A stretch of 64,000 nucleotides of DNA, from NCBI GenBank assembly GCA_025617375.2, contig JAMYGW020000008.1, positions 1,302,001 to 1,366,000 on the forward strand. Reading direction: 5' to 3'. Of the stretch, positions 24,762-36,189 are shown piece by piece. The translations under genes were made by a program, and so were the position numbers. Within the stretch, counting starts at the first letter, position 1. Each line of letters starts with the position of its first letter. Source of the stretch: Acarospora socialis (taxonomy: Eukaryota; Ascomycota; Lecanoromycetes; Acarosporales; Acarosporaceae). A model generated the notes under the pieces. That model did not search any database and was not told where the DNA came from. It saw only the letters and a list, made by a program, of their open reading frames with translations.

Positions 24762-27214
24762 CTATGTGCGGGCTCTTTTGTTGCCCGCCCTCTCCTCTCT
24801 GTCGGATTCCGGCATTGCCGCAATCCGGCCCAAGATATCGCGCGCGTACTTGACCATCTTGGCCCGGGCCTTGAATCCAGGCGACTGCTCTTGAAGTAGC
24901 CTTTCCGGCCACTTGCCCTCTGTATTGAGGATATTTTTCGCAGTCTGCTCGAGTCTGCTCCTCTCCACCATGTACGGCTGTACGTACTCCCAGTTTCGGA
25001 GGATACCCAAGAATTTTGCCACAACCTTCTCCGCGCCATCTGCCTGTGACAGAGTGGACGAATTCCACTTCTGGTATGACTTTGATGCCACCTCTACGAA
25101 TCTCGTTATTCGATCCGCAAAGTGTGATTGGTCCAATGCGCTCATGGGCCTGCGCTGCAAAGCGAGTTCTTGGAGTAGCGGGTCAGAAGATGCGTTAGCC
25201 GCTTGTTCTTCTGCCGATCCGCGAGGAGGAAGTGGTGCCTTAGGCCGTGCAGCTATTCTCGCCGCTTCGGTGGGCTCAGATCTGGGGAGAGGACGGGGTT
25301 GCCAGTATGGGAGATTCTCGAAGGGGACAACGGCGTCGTCCGCCCGCCCCGGGTGCATCGAGGAGGGCACACTGCCAGCAGTGTTTAAGCCCGACCTCTG
25401 CAACTCTTCGAGACGCTCCCATTGCGCCTTCGTTGAGGCAAGTTCCTCCGCCATCCTTGCCATCTGCAACCTCAACTCTGCATTTTCGGCCCCAGTCCGC
25501 TCTGCCGCTTCCTGCAGGCCTACCATCTCGCCCTCAAGCGTGTCTTTCGAATAGTCGGCGACGCCAAGGTCTCCCTGTAGGAGCGAAACCCTGTAACATT
25601 CGGCTTCGTACTCTTCACGGCTGGTTTGCAGAAGAGTCTGCAGTGACCTGATCTCCGTTTCCGCCGCTTGACGCAGGTATGCAATTTCCTGCTCTTTCTG
25701 CTCCTTCTGCTCTGCCGCAGCCGCAGCCACTCGCTCTATAACTTCCTTTGCGTCCTTCTCCACCATCCTTAGATGGTGTTCGTGATCGCAACGCATAGCT
25801 GCGGTGGGCATCGCCGAAAAGTTGGCCATTTGTGACTGCAAGCCGCTCAGCTGCGCTTGGGCGAGGGCAGTTTCTTCTTTCTCGGCGGCCCAGCTCTTCC
25901 TCAGCGCGTCGACTTCGAGTTCTGCCTCCAGTGCTTGCAACTCGAGTGCGTCCTCGAGTTTGCGGACTTTCTCATTCAGTCTCGCCTCTCTAGCCTCTGC
26001 TTCAGCAAGCCTTTCTTGGGCCTGAGTAGTCGCCCCGTGCTTTTCGTCGAATCGCTTCCACTGGCGTTCTAACACGCTACGCTGCAGTTCTTGCGCGGCT
26101 CCCTGCTCCGCTAATCTGCGTTTGAGGGAAGCGACTTCGTCGGAGTCAGAATGGGCAGCTCGAAGACTCGTCGTCAACTGCTCCTTCTCGTATGCGAGCG
26201 CTCTAGCTTGCGTTTTAACCTGGTTGTATTGACGGTTCAAGTTCTCGAGCTGAGCTTTCATTGTCGTGACTTGCTGTTCGAGGCCGGTTTCCGCGGATGA
26301 CTTTGAGAGAGCTGCTTGGTTTGGTCCGATGGGAGTGTTTAATCCAGATGCTGCGAAGGTATGGATATTCCGCTGGTCCTGCCCAACCGCTGGGGCTATC
26401 GTGTTCGAGGTCGAGGATCTTTTCTTGTGGGCGGGCCTTAGGAAATGTCGGACGCGACGGATATACACCAGCCTTACTTGAGATTCGACTGCCTTGGTCG
26501 AATGCTCCATACCAGTACCGATATCTCTTGTGGCTACTGTCGCTCTCCTTTGCTTGTACCAAGCGTGCAGGCGGCCGACGACGTAAGAGCAAAGCACGAG
26601 TAATACGAGAAGAAGGGCCATGGCGAGATAAGACATCAGTTGCTAGCATTGTCAGATTAAGCTTGAAAGCATCGCCAGTCGCAGGCAACTCACGGCTTTC
26701 ATCGTCTGGAGACCAGGTCGTGCACTGATGCCGTCAAGCTCTTGAAGGCAGAACCGATAATCCAGGTCTTCTTGGTAATCCCGTGGAGCGTTCCGCTTCC
26801 CATAGAGGACATTAGAGCACCATACGCTCCCTGTCTTCAGCTGAAGACCTGCGTGGAACCCGCTGATCTCACTGGATAGTTTGTCGACGAATTCTTTGGT
26901 CCGGACGACGACGAAGTACCCGGTCTTGATGATCAGAGCTAGGCACCTTACTGAGGATTCTTGGAACTTACAGCAAGCGTGACAGGCCACACGATCAGAA
27001 GAACCTCTCCGGCCGCCTCGTGTGAGAAGCGCCAGATCGAAAGGATGGCTCGGACTAGTAGGAAGCTGAGCAGATAGGCATGGGTGCGGCGAGATAGACT
27101 CTTCATGTGCTCGATGAGGCCAGTCATCGTGAGCATACATGTGGTCCGGATGAAGCAAAGCTGAGCGAGCGAGAGCTGGTAATAGCTGCGGATCGAGGAG
27201 ATGAAGGAAGGCAT
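24762..27214 (-). CDS. Membrane-anchored coiled-coil protein, function unknown
   Basis: Exons 27214-26972, 26924-26694 and 26642-24762 (introns 47 and 51 nt) give 784 residues. I recognise no family. The first 190 residues carry three or four hydrophobic segments (around residues 46-60 AYLLSFLLVRAILSIW, 70-90 EVLLIVWPVTLATGYFVV and 160-180 SYLAMALLLVLLVLCSYVVG). A region of about 280 residues with heptad character follows (TMKAQLENLNRQYNQVKTQ, EAREARLNEKVRKLEDALE). The rest is mixed and ends with a short basic tail (EERAGNKRART). Intron 1 was placed with an AAG acceptor at 26925 because only that keeps the frame. Its 47-nt length equals three DUG2 introns. The long C-terminal module (KSYQKWNSS to LGRIAAMPE) is helical. 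Confidence 0.8.
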
Positions 27215-27907
27215 GATGGTATGTACGATCGAAGATGTTCTTCACGATAGTCGATGTCGCCTTGGTTTGGTACGAGTATCAAGAGAGTTGTCAAAACGCA
27301 GTTGATACGAGTGAGGTGTATGAAGGAAGAAGGATCTGAAGAGTTTGGAGGGAAAGGAAGGCGGTTTTTTATGTCCCAGCATGTGTTATTCACAGCAAAT
27401 GCGAGCCTGTCAGTGTTAATGACTGTAGTAGTGTTATTGCTGGTGCCTATTTTTCCTGCCAAACACATCAATACGGCGAGCTCCTTTGGGAGCTACCGGC
27501 ATATTGTTCCTATTCACAACAATAACGATTCGGAGATGACTGAATGAGAAAGGCTCGTCTGGGTATTTTATTGTGGAAGTCTATACACTCGAGATAGGAT
27601 AGTCCTCTGCTGAAGGATGTCAAGGACACAATCATCTTGGTCATGCAAACAACCATCAATAAGAAAAACAACGTCTCGAAGACCTCCAGGGTATTCTTCC
27701 ACAGACAACAATAGTGATTTAAAATCTTCAAAGGGGACAGAAAATGCGTTACCCCACCACTCAATTCGAGATGGGATAGTCCTCTGTTAATATCAAGGAA
27801 AGGAACCTCATGGTTATGCAAGAATCGTGCTGCGAACGGGCTCACAGAAATTCATAATCTCACTTTGCGGGACCACACGGTGGGAGCCCATATAAGAGTT
27901 CATGATA
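27215..27907. other. Intergenic, promoter side with duplicated DNA
   Basis: About 690 nt between the start of the coiled-coil gene and the stop of the BCKDH E1 beta gene. The right part is a degenerate duplication, listed separately. No gene is supported. Confidence 0.55.
27501..27821. repeat. Degenerate tandem duplication, about 150 bp, two copies
   Basis: The segment 27501-27648 resembles 27691-27821. Shared landmarks in order are tattgttcc/tattcttcc, cacaacaata/gacaacaata, tcgagat(a/g)ggatagtcctctg and (t)catgcaa/tatgcaa. The offset drifts from 190 to 177 bp, so at least one small deletion separates the copies. On the minus strand a frame without an early stop spans both copies (GLSHLE versus GLSYLE), but it has no coding signature that I trust. 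Confidence 0.65.
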
Positions 27908-29288
27908 TCAATACTCTATCGCGCGTCTGATCGCATCGTATACTCCTAATTACCGTTCATCAGTCACCCAATTCTTATCCAACGTCATCCCAGAAGGGTA
28001 AACATAGACTTACTCGTAACATCCGGAATGATAAACCTCTCATACACCAGTCCCATATGCGTACTCCACCCCGCAACCCTCTGCACGGGCGCCTCCAAGC
28101 TCAGAAACGCCCCCTCCTGAATCGTAGCTGCCACCTCGGCCCCTACCCCCGCATTGACCATACTCTCATGCACCACCACCGCTCTCCCCGTCTTTCGCAC
28201 GCTCTCCAGCACCGCCGGGCGATCCCACGGATACAGCGTCCTTAGATCGATCAGCTCGACATCGACGCCAAAATCCTTCTCCGCTGCCGTGATGGCCGCC
28301 GAGCACGTGTACAGCGGGTGGCCGTAGGAGACGACGGTGACGTCCTTGCCGGCCTTGAGGACCTCGGCTTTGGACAGGGGCAGCTCGTAGGCGTCAGTGG
28401 GGACTTGCTCGACGGCGGCGCGGTAGAGGGCTTTGGGCTCCATGAAGATGACCGGGTCGTTACAGGCGATGGCGGCGAGCAGGAGGCCTTTGGCTTGCAC
28501 GGGCGAGCGCGGCATCACGACGCGCAGGCCGGGGATGTGTGTGAATAGAGACTCGGGGGACTGCGAGTGGTAGCTTTGTTGAATTTCTCGAGTGTCAGCC
28601 TGTACTCTATACAACTTATACACACTGCTCCTGCTGGTAATAGACGCAGAGGACAAGCAACATACAGCGCCCCATGCCCCACCCCGCCACACGGCATCCT
28701 CACCACCAGTCCCCCCGCATTATGCCCCGTCCGCCCGCTCCGATACCTGACCTTCGCCGCTTCGTTGACCAACTGATCGAACGCCGGATACACGTAGTCG
28801 GCAAACTGGATCTCCGCGATCGGCTTCATGCCCTCGGCGGCGCAGCCGATGGCGAAGCCCACGATCCCTTGCTCCGTCAGCGGCGTGTTGAAGACGCGCT
28901 CCGACCCGAACTGCGCGGACAGGTTCATGGAGGCGCGGAAGACGCCGCCGAAGGACACATCTTCGCCGAAGAGGAGGACGCGCTCGTCGAGGCTGAGGGC
29001 TGTGCTGAGGGCGTCGTTGATGGCTTGGAAGAGGTTCATGCGCCGGGTGGGGGAGTGGCGGATGTGTGCTGGGAGGGTGGGGGAGGAGTGCAGGGAGCGA
29101 GGGGTGTGGTGTAAGAGAGGCGTGGTGGAGAAGTCGGTGGGGAGGTTGAGGCGGGCTTTGGGGGGGTTGGTGGAGTAGGGTTTCGAGTGGGAGGGTGGGG
29201 TTGTGGATGTGCGGAGGAGGGTGGTGTGGATGGGTTGTAGAGGAGAGGAGGAAATGGCACCGAGCAGCTTGCGCATCTTGGGGCGCAT
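27908..29288 (-). CDS. Branched-chain 2-oxoacid dehydrogenase E1 beta subunit, mitochondrial
   Basis: Beta subunit of the E1 decarboxylase of the branched-chain ketoacid dehydrogenase complex, acting on the oxo-acids of Leu, Ile and Val in the mitochondrial matrix. Exons 29288-28666, 28573-28014 and 27945-27908 (introns 92 and 68 nt) give 406 residues. The first 80 are Ser/Thr/Pro/Arg-rich without acidic residues, a typical presequence. The conserved body starts [15 protein letters not shown] and includes [46 protein letters not shown] and [19 protein letters not shown] across intron 1. The C-terminal exon finishes [23 protein letters not shown] and the YHSQSPE region fit BCKDHB better than pyruvate dehydrogenase beta. 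It marks valine, leucine and isoleucine catabolism. Confidence 0.94.
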
Positions 29289-30836
29289 TGCTGCCTTTGT
29301 TATGACAAGATCATGTTGGAGGTGTAGGTGGAGGTAGAAGTGAAGTTAAGCATTGCTGGTGAGGGAGTGCGGCTATTGTCGGCTTGCCGGTAGGGCTGAG
29401 GTTGACGATAAAGTCCCTTGTTGCTAGACTTCGCTGTCATTGGCTGTCGGAATGGAAGTTCAATTGAGCCTGTGGGATGTGGGGAAGCCACAAGTAAGTA
29501 TAATATCGTCTTTACGCAGCCCTAAATATTATATTTTTGTGAAAAGATCAGTGTGTAGTATGTTATTGGCGGCCCATAGTATAAGGATTGAAGGGTTCTC
29601 CAATGCCATACTGAGCTTTATAGAGGCAGAAGGGGGATTCTATCCTTTTACCTACAGGCTCTTTTGAGGACCTTAAGTGATAATCAAAAACGTATCCATA
29701 TTCATCTCCTGGCCTTCCACCCCATGGCTGAAGTAGTCCGACTTTACAGCCCTTCTATGACCTAGCTTAACTCGCAGCACGTTCACTCAGATAATCTAAG
29801 GGAGCCTTTACGGGCAGAGGATATCTTCTCTCAATACTCCATCGCCGCAGCGAAGGACATATGAGTGGCCGATGCTCCGTCCTGCTTGTGTCCTATTGGG
29901 TCCTCGGAGTAATTCTGTGAAGTGTTTTTGCTACTACTACCGAAGTTGAGCCTAGGCTATACGGTAGAGTGACAGTTCCTTAACAGTAGTTAGCTCATAG
30001 GAGCTAGTTGGTGGTCGAGAACTGGTCCTGCTGTGAAAGTCGCGCTCAAGCTTGAGGAGCAGATTAGGGATAAGGCGGTAGCTGGCGCATCGTCTCAGGC
30101 TGTGATTGATAGACATTTGACTGTCCAGTAGCCCTAATGCCCTATATCTAGCCTAATGACCGAGAATGGTCCGAGTTCCTAGCGTTTGGAAGATTATGGT
30201 GCGTCCTGCCTGTTAGACTCTCTATATGAATAAGCGTTTGAAAGTGCCTTCTCTCTCCAACCTCAGTCCCTTACAGAAAGAGCCACTGCTTCTGTTGTTT
30301 GTTCAGGAGCAAATGTTGCCTTGTTGATAATAGAACGCCGTACTTCGTCGTAAAGCAAGCCGAAGCTGCCAAATTCGCAGCCATAGCTGCCTGGATTGTG
30401 AACGACCAGGGGAAGAAGGGAAGGATTCGACTAAAAGGTAGTAGTGCGTGTTGATGTTTTACAGATTCGGGCAAGCTTTCGGGTGGACGCTAAAGAACCG
30501 GGAAGGTTCAACTGCATCATCGCTCCCAGCCATACAGTAAGTGTAAGCGAGTTTCTCAAGACGCCATTCTCAAAGTCCGTCCTTCCTCTACTCGTACCTT
30601 ACTCGAATTGTCTGTAACACCTTCTCATCCCTGCATCATCGGCGTAGCACAGACATCATCTCTTCTCGTGTTTCCCCCTCCAATCGTCCTTCACTCTCTT
30701 CATATCCCCCGTATCTGTGCACGAAACAGCAATCAAGTGTGACCTCTCCTGAGGAGTTCACGATCCACGAATGTCGCGTTCATAGTCTCCTTCACAGCTT
30801 GTGGATCACACCCGGTACACGGTCGGAAGTAGCTCA
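29289..30836. other. Divergent intergenic region, possible decayed sequence
   Basis: About 1.55 kb between divergent genes. Fragments near 30035-30120 (KLEEQIRDKAVAGASSQ) and 30265-30450 look faintly protein-like between stops, but no family, terminal repeat or intact frame could be recognised. I leave it unassigned. Confidence 0.45.
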
Positions 30837-33229
30837 ATGGCTTCTTCACGACCTCTCGGTGGCCTGGCGTCAAGCCGGCTGGCGGTACTGTCCTCGATGA
30901 AAATGTTACTCGCTGGCATTGCCAATATCCCTCTCATACGTGCTGCACCGCTACGATTCCTGCCCGCAACTATGCTCCTAGCCGACGAAGGTCTGCCCCC
31001 GAAAAGTCCAAAGCTATGGATTTACATGGTAGTCGCCATGGCTCTGGTCCTACTTGGTGGAGCTTTTGCTGGCCTGACGATAGCTCTCATGGGTCAGGTA
31101 ACGTTGATCAATTGTCTACCTGCAAAAAGTACTAAGTAACATCATCATAGGATGAAATCTACTTGCAAGTCATCAAGGATTCTGGAGAAGGGTCCGAGCG
31201 CAAACATGCCTCGAATGTGCTTCGATTGCTCAAGAGAGGCAAGCATTGGGTCCTAGTGACATTGCTTCTGGGAAATGTCATCACCAACGAGACTCTGCCT
31301 ATCGTACTTGATCGCTCGCTCGGTGGTGGATGGCCTGCAGTTCTCGGCAGTACTGCCCTCATTGGTGTGTCACGTTATATCAGCACACCCGCGCTACCTA
31401 CTAATCTTCGGTAGTTATCTTTGGGGAGATCATCCCACAGTCCATCTGTGTTCGCTACGGGCTTCCCATCGGCGCCTGGATGTCTCCGTTGGTACTGGTC
31501 CTGATGTACATACTCGCACCGGTGGCGTGGCCAACCGCCAAACTCCTTGACAAGCTTCTGGGCGAAGATCACGGGACTACGTACAAGAAGGCTGGTTTGA
31601 AAACTCTCGTGACATTACACAAAACTCTTGGCTCGGCCGGTGAGCAGCTGAATTCGGACGAAGTCACCATCATCAGCGCTGTCCTGGACCTTAAAGACAA
31701 GCCTGTTGGAAACATCATGACGCCGATGGACGACGTGTTTACCATGTCAGCCGACACCGTTCTCGACGAGAAGACGATGGATATCATCCTCTCGGCTGGG
31801 TATTCAAGGATACCTATCTATCAACCTGACAATCCGCAAAACTTTGTGGGAATGCTCCTGGTCAAGATTTTGATAACTTACGATCCGGAAGACTGCAAGC
31901 GTGTCCGCGAGTTCGCCTTGGCGACGTTGCCAGAGACACGAAAAGAAACCAGCTGCCTCGATATTGTGAACTTCTTCCAGGAAGGCAAATCACACATGGT
32001 ATTGGTTTCCGAATTCCCAGGTGAGGACAGAGGCGCACTAGGCGTGGTGACTCTGGAGGATGTAATTGAAGAACTAATTGGCGAGTACGTGATTTCGAGA
32101 TCTTAGACGTCAAATGTATGAAACTAACTGAAGGTTCAGAGAAATCATTGACGAGTCAGACGTATTCGTTGACGTTCACAAAGCTATCAGACGCATGCAT
32201 CCGGCCCCGAGGTCTCGGGTACCCAAGGGTGGAGTTGTCACTGAACCAGAAAGCTCTGCTGGCGTCGGCCAAGAAGATTTGATTGACGTTTCCGAGGAGC
32301 AAGATACGCGTGACGAGGAGGCCAGGCATCGTGCTGCCACACCAGATGTTGGTCAATCCGATGGGTACATTGACGGAAAAGGTAGGGGAAAGTCCGCCGT
32401 GTCTGAAACTGGTACGTCATTGAAGGCAAATGGCCTTACCCGCCGCACTTCAAGCGTTACCGGATCGTCAGACCGGGAGAATTATAAACGTGGGACCGGT
32501 CCAGATAAGTGGAAGCATCTGGGTCCTTCCAACCTGGCAAGCCGACCGAGACAAACTCGGTATAACACGGTGAAAATCAAGCCAGGTGGCGGGTCGCTCG
32601 CAGAGGTAGCTGTAAAATCTCAAGGAGCACAGGAAAGTCCAAGGACGCTGTCCGTATCAACGGCACCTCAGGGCGGGGTGGGCGAGGGTCTCTTAAACTC
32701 TGCCGGGAAGGACGCCAAAGACGGCGTCTTAGCTGTTCAGGCGGGCTACGGCACTATGGATCGATCACCTCCAAGATCGCCCCAGAAGGCCGACACGACG
32801 AGCAAAGGTGTTCAAGCCAACAAAGACGGACCCGTCGGACAAGACTCTCCAGCAGCGAACGAATCCCAGTCTAATATACCCCAGAGGCCCGTGGTAGATC
32901 GAGCTCAATCACATAGCACTATCGGTTCGCTCCCTAGCCGGAATGGTTCGAAATCCCCAACACAAAAAAAACTGGTGGCAAGGTCTGGGAGCATTACCGA
33001 GAACATCATTGAAGCAGGAGGGATCAAGAAGGTGGTTCTGGAACTTACCAGCAGTTCCGATGACACCGAAGAGAGTGCCAACGGCGCTGTCGATGAACGG
33101 AAGGAAAACGATAAGCCCAACGGAGAGAATGAGGTGACTAAAAGCAGCAAGAAGAAACGAAGACGGAAGAGGAAGAAAGGCGGACAGAGAAGCGAAGAGA
33201 CGCCGTTACTTGACCGTGAGGATTCGTAA
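30837..33229 (+). CDS. MAM3: CNNM/MAM3-family divalent metal homeostasis protein
   Basis: Homologue of yeast Mam3 (vacuolar, manganese handling) and animal CNNM/ACDP. Four exons (30837-31097, 31151-31364, 31415-32084, 32140-33229; introns 53, 50 and 55 nt) give 744 residues. The membrane DUF21 domain covers about residues 55-245: [72 protein letters not shown] pair follows ([57 protein letters not shown]), the last stretch spanning intron 3. The remaining about 360 residues are Ser/Gly/Pro-rich and end in a Lys/Arg run ([12 protein letters not shown]) and TPLLDREDS. It is one of the clearest calls in the window. A duplicated copy of the gene end lies just downstream. Confidence 0.93.
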
Positions 33230-33357
33230 AGCTGATGCTGCCTGGATGCTAGAGCGACGTGGCTAATAGAAGCAAGAAGAAGTGGAGGTGGAAGAGGAGC
33301 AAGGCCGACATGATGGCGAAGAGACGCCGTCACTTGACCGCGACGACGCATAAGCCT
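33122..33357. repeat. Tandem duplication of the 3' coding end of the MAM3 gene
   Basis: Copy 1 (33122-33232) contains the last codons and stop of MAM3. Copy 2 (about 33249-33357) repeats it 125 bp downstream: gctaatagaagcaagaagaa for actaaaagcagcaagaagaa, then ggaagagg, gcgaagagacgccgt(c/t)acttg and gaccg, ending again at a TAA. The copies differ by substitutions and about one base of length, so the second is no longer in the same frame throughout. It lies in the 3' flank and is probably non-coding now. Confidence 0.85.
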
Positions 33358-34426
33358 GTCGGTCAGGGGAAGGTTGAATAGGAAGCATTGGTTTATGGCT
33401 TGTATAGCTTGGCATAGAGACCGCTTGGATCTCTGCACGTCAGGTTTTTTTGTTTCTTTATGGGTATACTTTTGCTCAGCATGAGGTATCGGCCGCGTGT
33501 CGTAGTAGTCGGGTTTGGCCAGGTATTAGGACCGACATTGTACCATACATCACAAGGAGTATACCATAGCTTTACTTAGCAGAAAGTTTGCTGTATCTGG
33601 TGAAAGGAAGGTTGAGATAGTTGTCTTCTCCCCATGTGCCCATCGAACCACAAAATATAGAGAAGTCCAAAGGAAGAAAACTAGGTCCGCGGATAGCTTT
33701 TGCTATCTATGTACAAGATAGCTGTGCACAAAATCACCACTCCCTCTCACAAGCCTGCGCGGTTTCATAGAAAATAGGGCAAAAGACTTCGGTATACCAT
33801 GTGCCTGCATAAAAGACCCGGATAGACATCGGCCCATGGAAAGACTTCCATAATCACACACATCCATTAACAACCTCACTGTTGCCGACATCTTACTATC
33901 TGAAAACACCACATGGAAATACTATTACGGACCCTAACCACCCTAATCAACTGAACCACATTGTTTGCACATATTTTGTGTGGAAAACTTGGTAGGTTTT
34001 TTTATCCGAGTCTTCTATGCAGGTGTATGGTATACTGTAAGTCTTCCACCCTAGAAATAGGATACATGGGGGCGGCCGGGCGTTGCCAAGTCCCGGAAGA
34101 TCTTCAAGCCGAATCGCGGGAATAAAGTCTTGACGCAGGCAATGTCAACCTAGTTCATGTCCTATATCAGCATAATAAGAGCACCTGCTACCTTTCCCTT
34201 CTTTGCCTTTTCTTTTGCCTCTACTGTATTGTACATACCTTTCGCTTTTCCGCTTGCCAAGTATATGGTCATGGGTGTTTCACGTAGTTGACGACCTCTG
34301 AGCCATCATTACGAAGTGGTGGGTTCTTTGTTGTGGGATACGATCAGCAAGATCATCTTCTAGACCACACCTGCACCTTCACCTTATTTACTCTGCCAAC
34401 GCCAAGTTGATGCGTGTTTTCCAGCT
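33358..34426. other. Intergenic, no gene seen
   Basis: About 1.07 kb between the duplicated MAM3 end and the first P450. A minus-strand frame at 33912-33703 is too weak to call. Pyrimidine-rich stretches near 34195-34260 fit promoter DNA of the P450. Confidence 0.5.
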
Positions 34427-36189
34427 ATGAACTCTCCAGTCAAGACATTTGCACTCACGTCCGTACTTGGGTCGATACTCTTTGTCCGCCAAGTGCCAAG
34501 ATATGCCATAGCAGATTCGTACCTATGGACAGCAAGCGTCTTTTTCCTCGTTCAGTTGGTTGTCTTTGCAACATGGAAGGTCATCCTATATCCAAGATTT
34601 TTCAGTCCACTCCGACACCTTCCTCAACCAAAGGTAAGCCCTAATCGAAACATACCATGGATTTCCATGATTCTTTGCTTACCAAAATAGGGCGACTCTT
34701 TCATCAACGGGCAGATGCCAGTCATCTCAGCTGAGCCGACAGGGGCACCGATGCTGAGATGGGTAAACGAGATTGCAAATGATGGACTGATCAGGTACAC
34801 GCACCTGTTCAATGCAGACAGATTGCTCATCACCAGCCCGAAAGCCCTTGGGGAAGTCTTGGTCCAGAAGAATTATGATTTTGTCAAACCAGCAATGGTC
34901 AGGAATGGCTTAGGGAGACTTCTGGGAATTGGGGTCCTCCTAGCAGAAGGAGAAGAACACAAGGTAGAGTTCCTGACGAACTTAACAGAGCCCAAAATGC
35001 GGGAGATGCTAAAACTAGGCTTTAGATGCAACGAAAGAATCTTCTGCCGGCTTTTGCCTACCGCCATATCAAGGATCTGTACCCCATCTTCTGGTCAAAG
35101 ACTCGTGAGCTTGTCCAAGCAATCGCCAGCTCGGTTCAAAAGACAGTCCCAGTCTCCGAAGATGACAAATCAAGCTCCTCTTCAGTCATCGAATTAGGTG
35201 ATTGGCTCGGTCGTGCAACTCTGGACACCATCGGAGTTGCTGGCATGGGACAAGACTTTAACTCGATTCAAGACCCAAACACCGAGCTGAACTTGACATA
35301 CCGGAAGGTTTTCAAGCCCAGCCGTCAAGCACAGATACTCGGCTTCCTCGGGTTGTTCTTCCCTTTCTGGCTCATCCGCAGTATTCCGGTGAAGCGCAAT
35401 GAAGACGTCTTGGACGCTATGAAATTGATTCGGAGAACGTGTCGCAAACTGATCGACGATAAGAAAGAGCAACTACGCAACAGTGAGAAACAAACTGACG
35501 TCGACATCATCTCCGTCGCGCTAGAGTCGAGCGTTTTCAGCAACGACAACCTCGTGGACCAGATGATGACTTTCGTGGCTGCCGGGCACGAGACCACGGC
35601 AGCAGCCTCCATGTGGATGATCTGCCTCCTATGCAAACACAAGGACGTTCAAACGCGTCTCCGGAACGAAATCCGCAACAACCTGCCACCAATCGACGAC
35701 CCAACCGCAACCGTCACCGCCGACATGCTCGACCGGCTCCCATATCTCCACGCTGTCTGTAATGAAGTCCTCCGCATCTACCCGCCCGTCCCACTGACTC
35801 TCCGCGTTGCCAACAAAGACACGTCCGTGATCGGCCAGTTCGTCCCAAAAGGCACCACCGTCATCCTCGCGCCCTGGGCCATCAATATGTCCAAACAGCT
35901 CTGGGGTCCCGACGCCACCGACTTTAACCCTGAGCGGTGGATGGGTCCCGGACGCGCCAACACGGGCGGTGCAGAGAGTGCTTATTCGTTCATGACCTTT
36001 TTGCACGGGCCTAGGAGTTGTATCGGCTTGAGTTTCGCCAAGGCGGAGTTTGCGTGTCTGATGGCGGGCATTGTAGGCAAGTTCGAGATGGAGCTGGCGT
36101 CTGATCGGCCGCTGGAGATCCAGGGCGGGGTAACGGCGAAGCCAAAGGGCGGGGTCAATGTGAGGTTGAGGGTGCTTGAGGGTTGGTAG
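34427..36189 (+). CDS. Cytochrome P450 monooxygenase
   Basis: Heme-thiolate monooxygenase, ER-anchored. Exons 34427-34633, 34691-34963 and 35026-36189 (introns 57 and 62 nt) give 547 residues. The N-terminal anchor is near residues 36-58 (LWTASVFFLVQLVVFATWKV). The joins restore PQPK/GDSFINGQ and GEEHK/MQRKNLLPAFAYRHIK. Visible motifs are the I-helix AGHETTAAAS (346-355), EVLRIYPPVP with ExxR at 407-410, FNPERW, and the heme loop FLHGPRSCIGLSFAKAEF with the ligand Cys492. All catalytic signatures are present, so it should be active. The AGHETT/HGPRSCIG style is that of the CYP4/CYP3-like fungal clans, and I do not assign a family number. Substrate unknown. Its downstream neighbour is an OYE-like reductase. 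Confidence 0.94.

Noticed and set aside
29900-30500. Faint protein-like fragments that could be a transposase remnant
   Set aside because: No recognisable domain, terminal repeat or consistent frame could be identified, so it was left unassigned.
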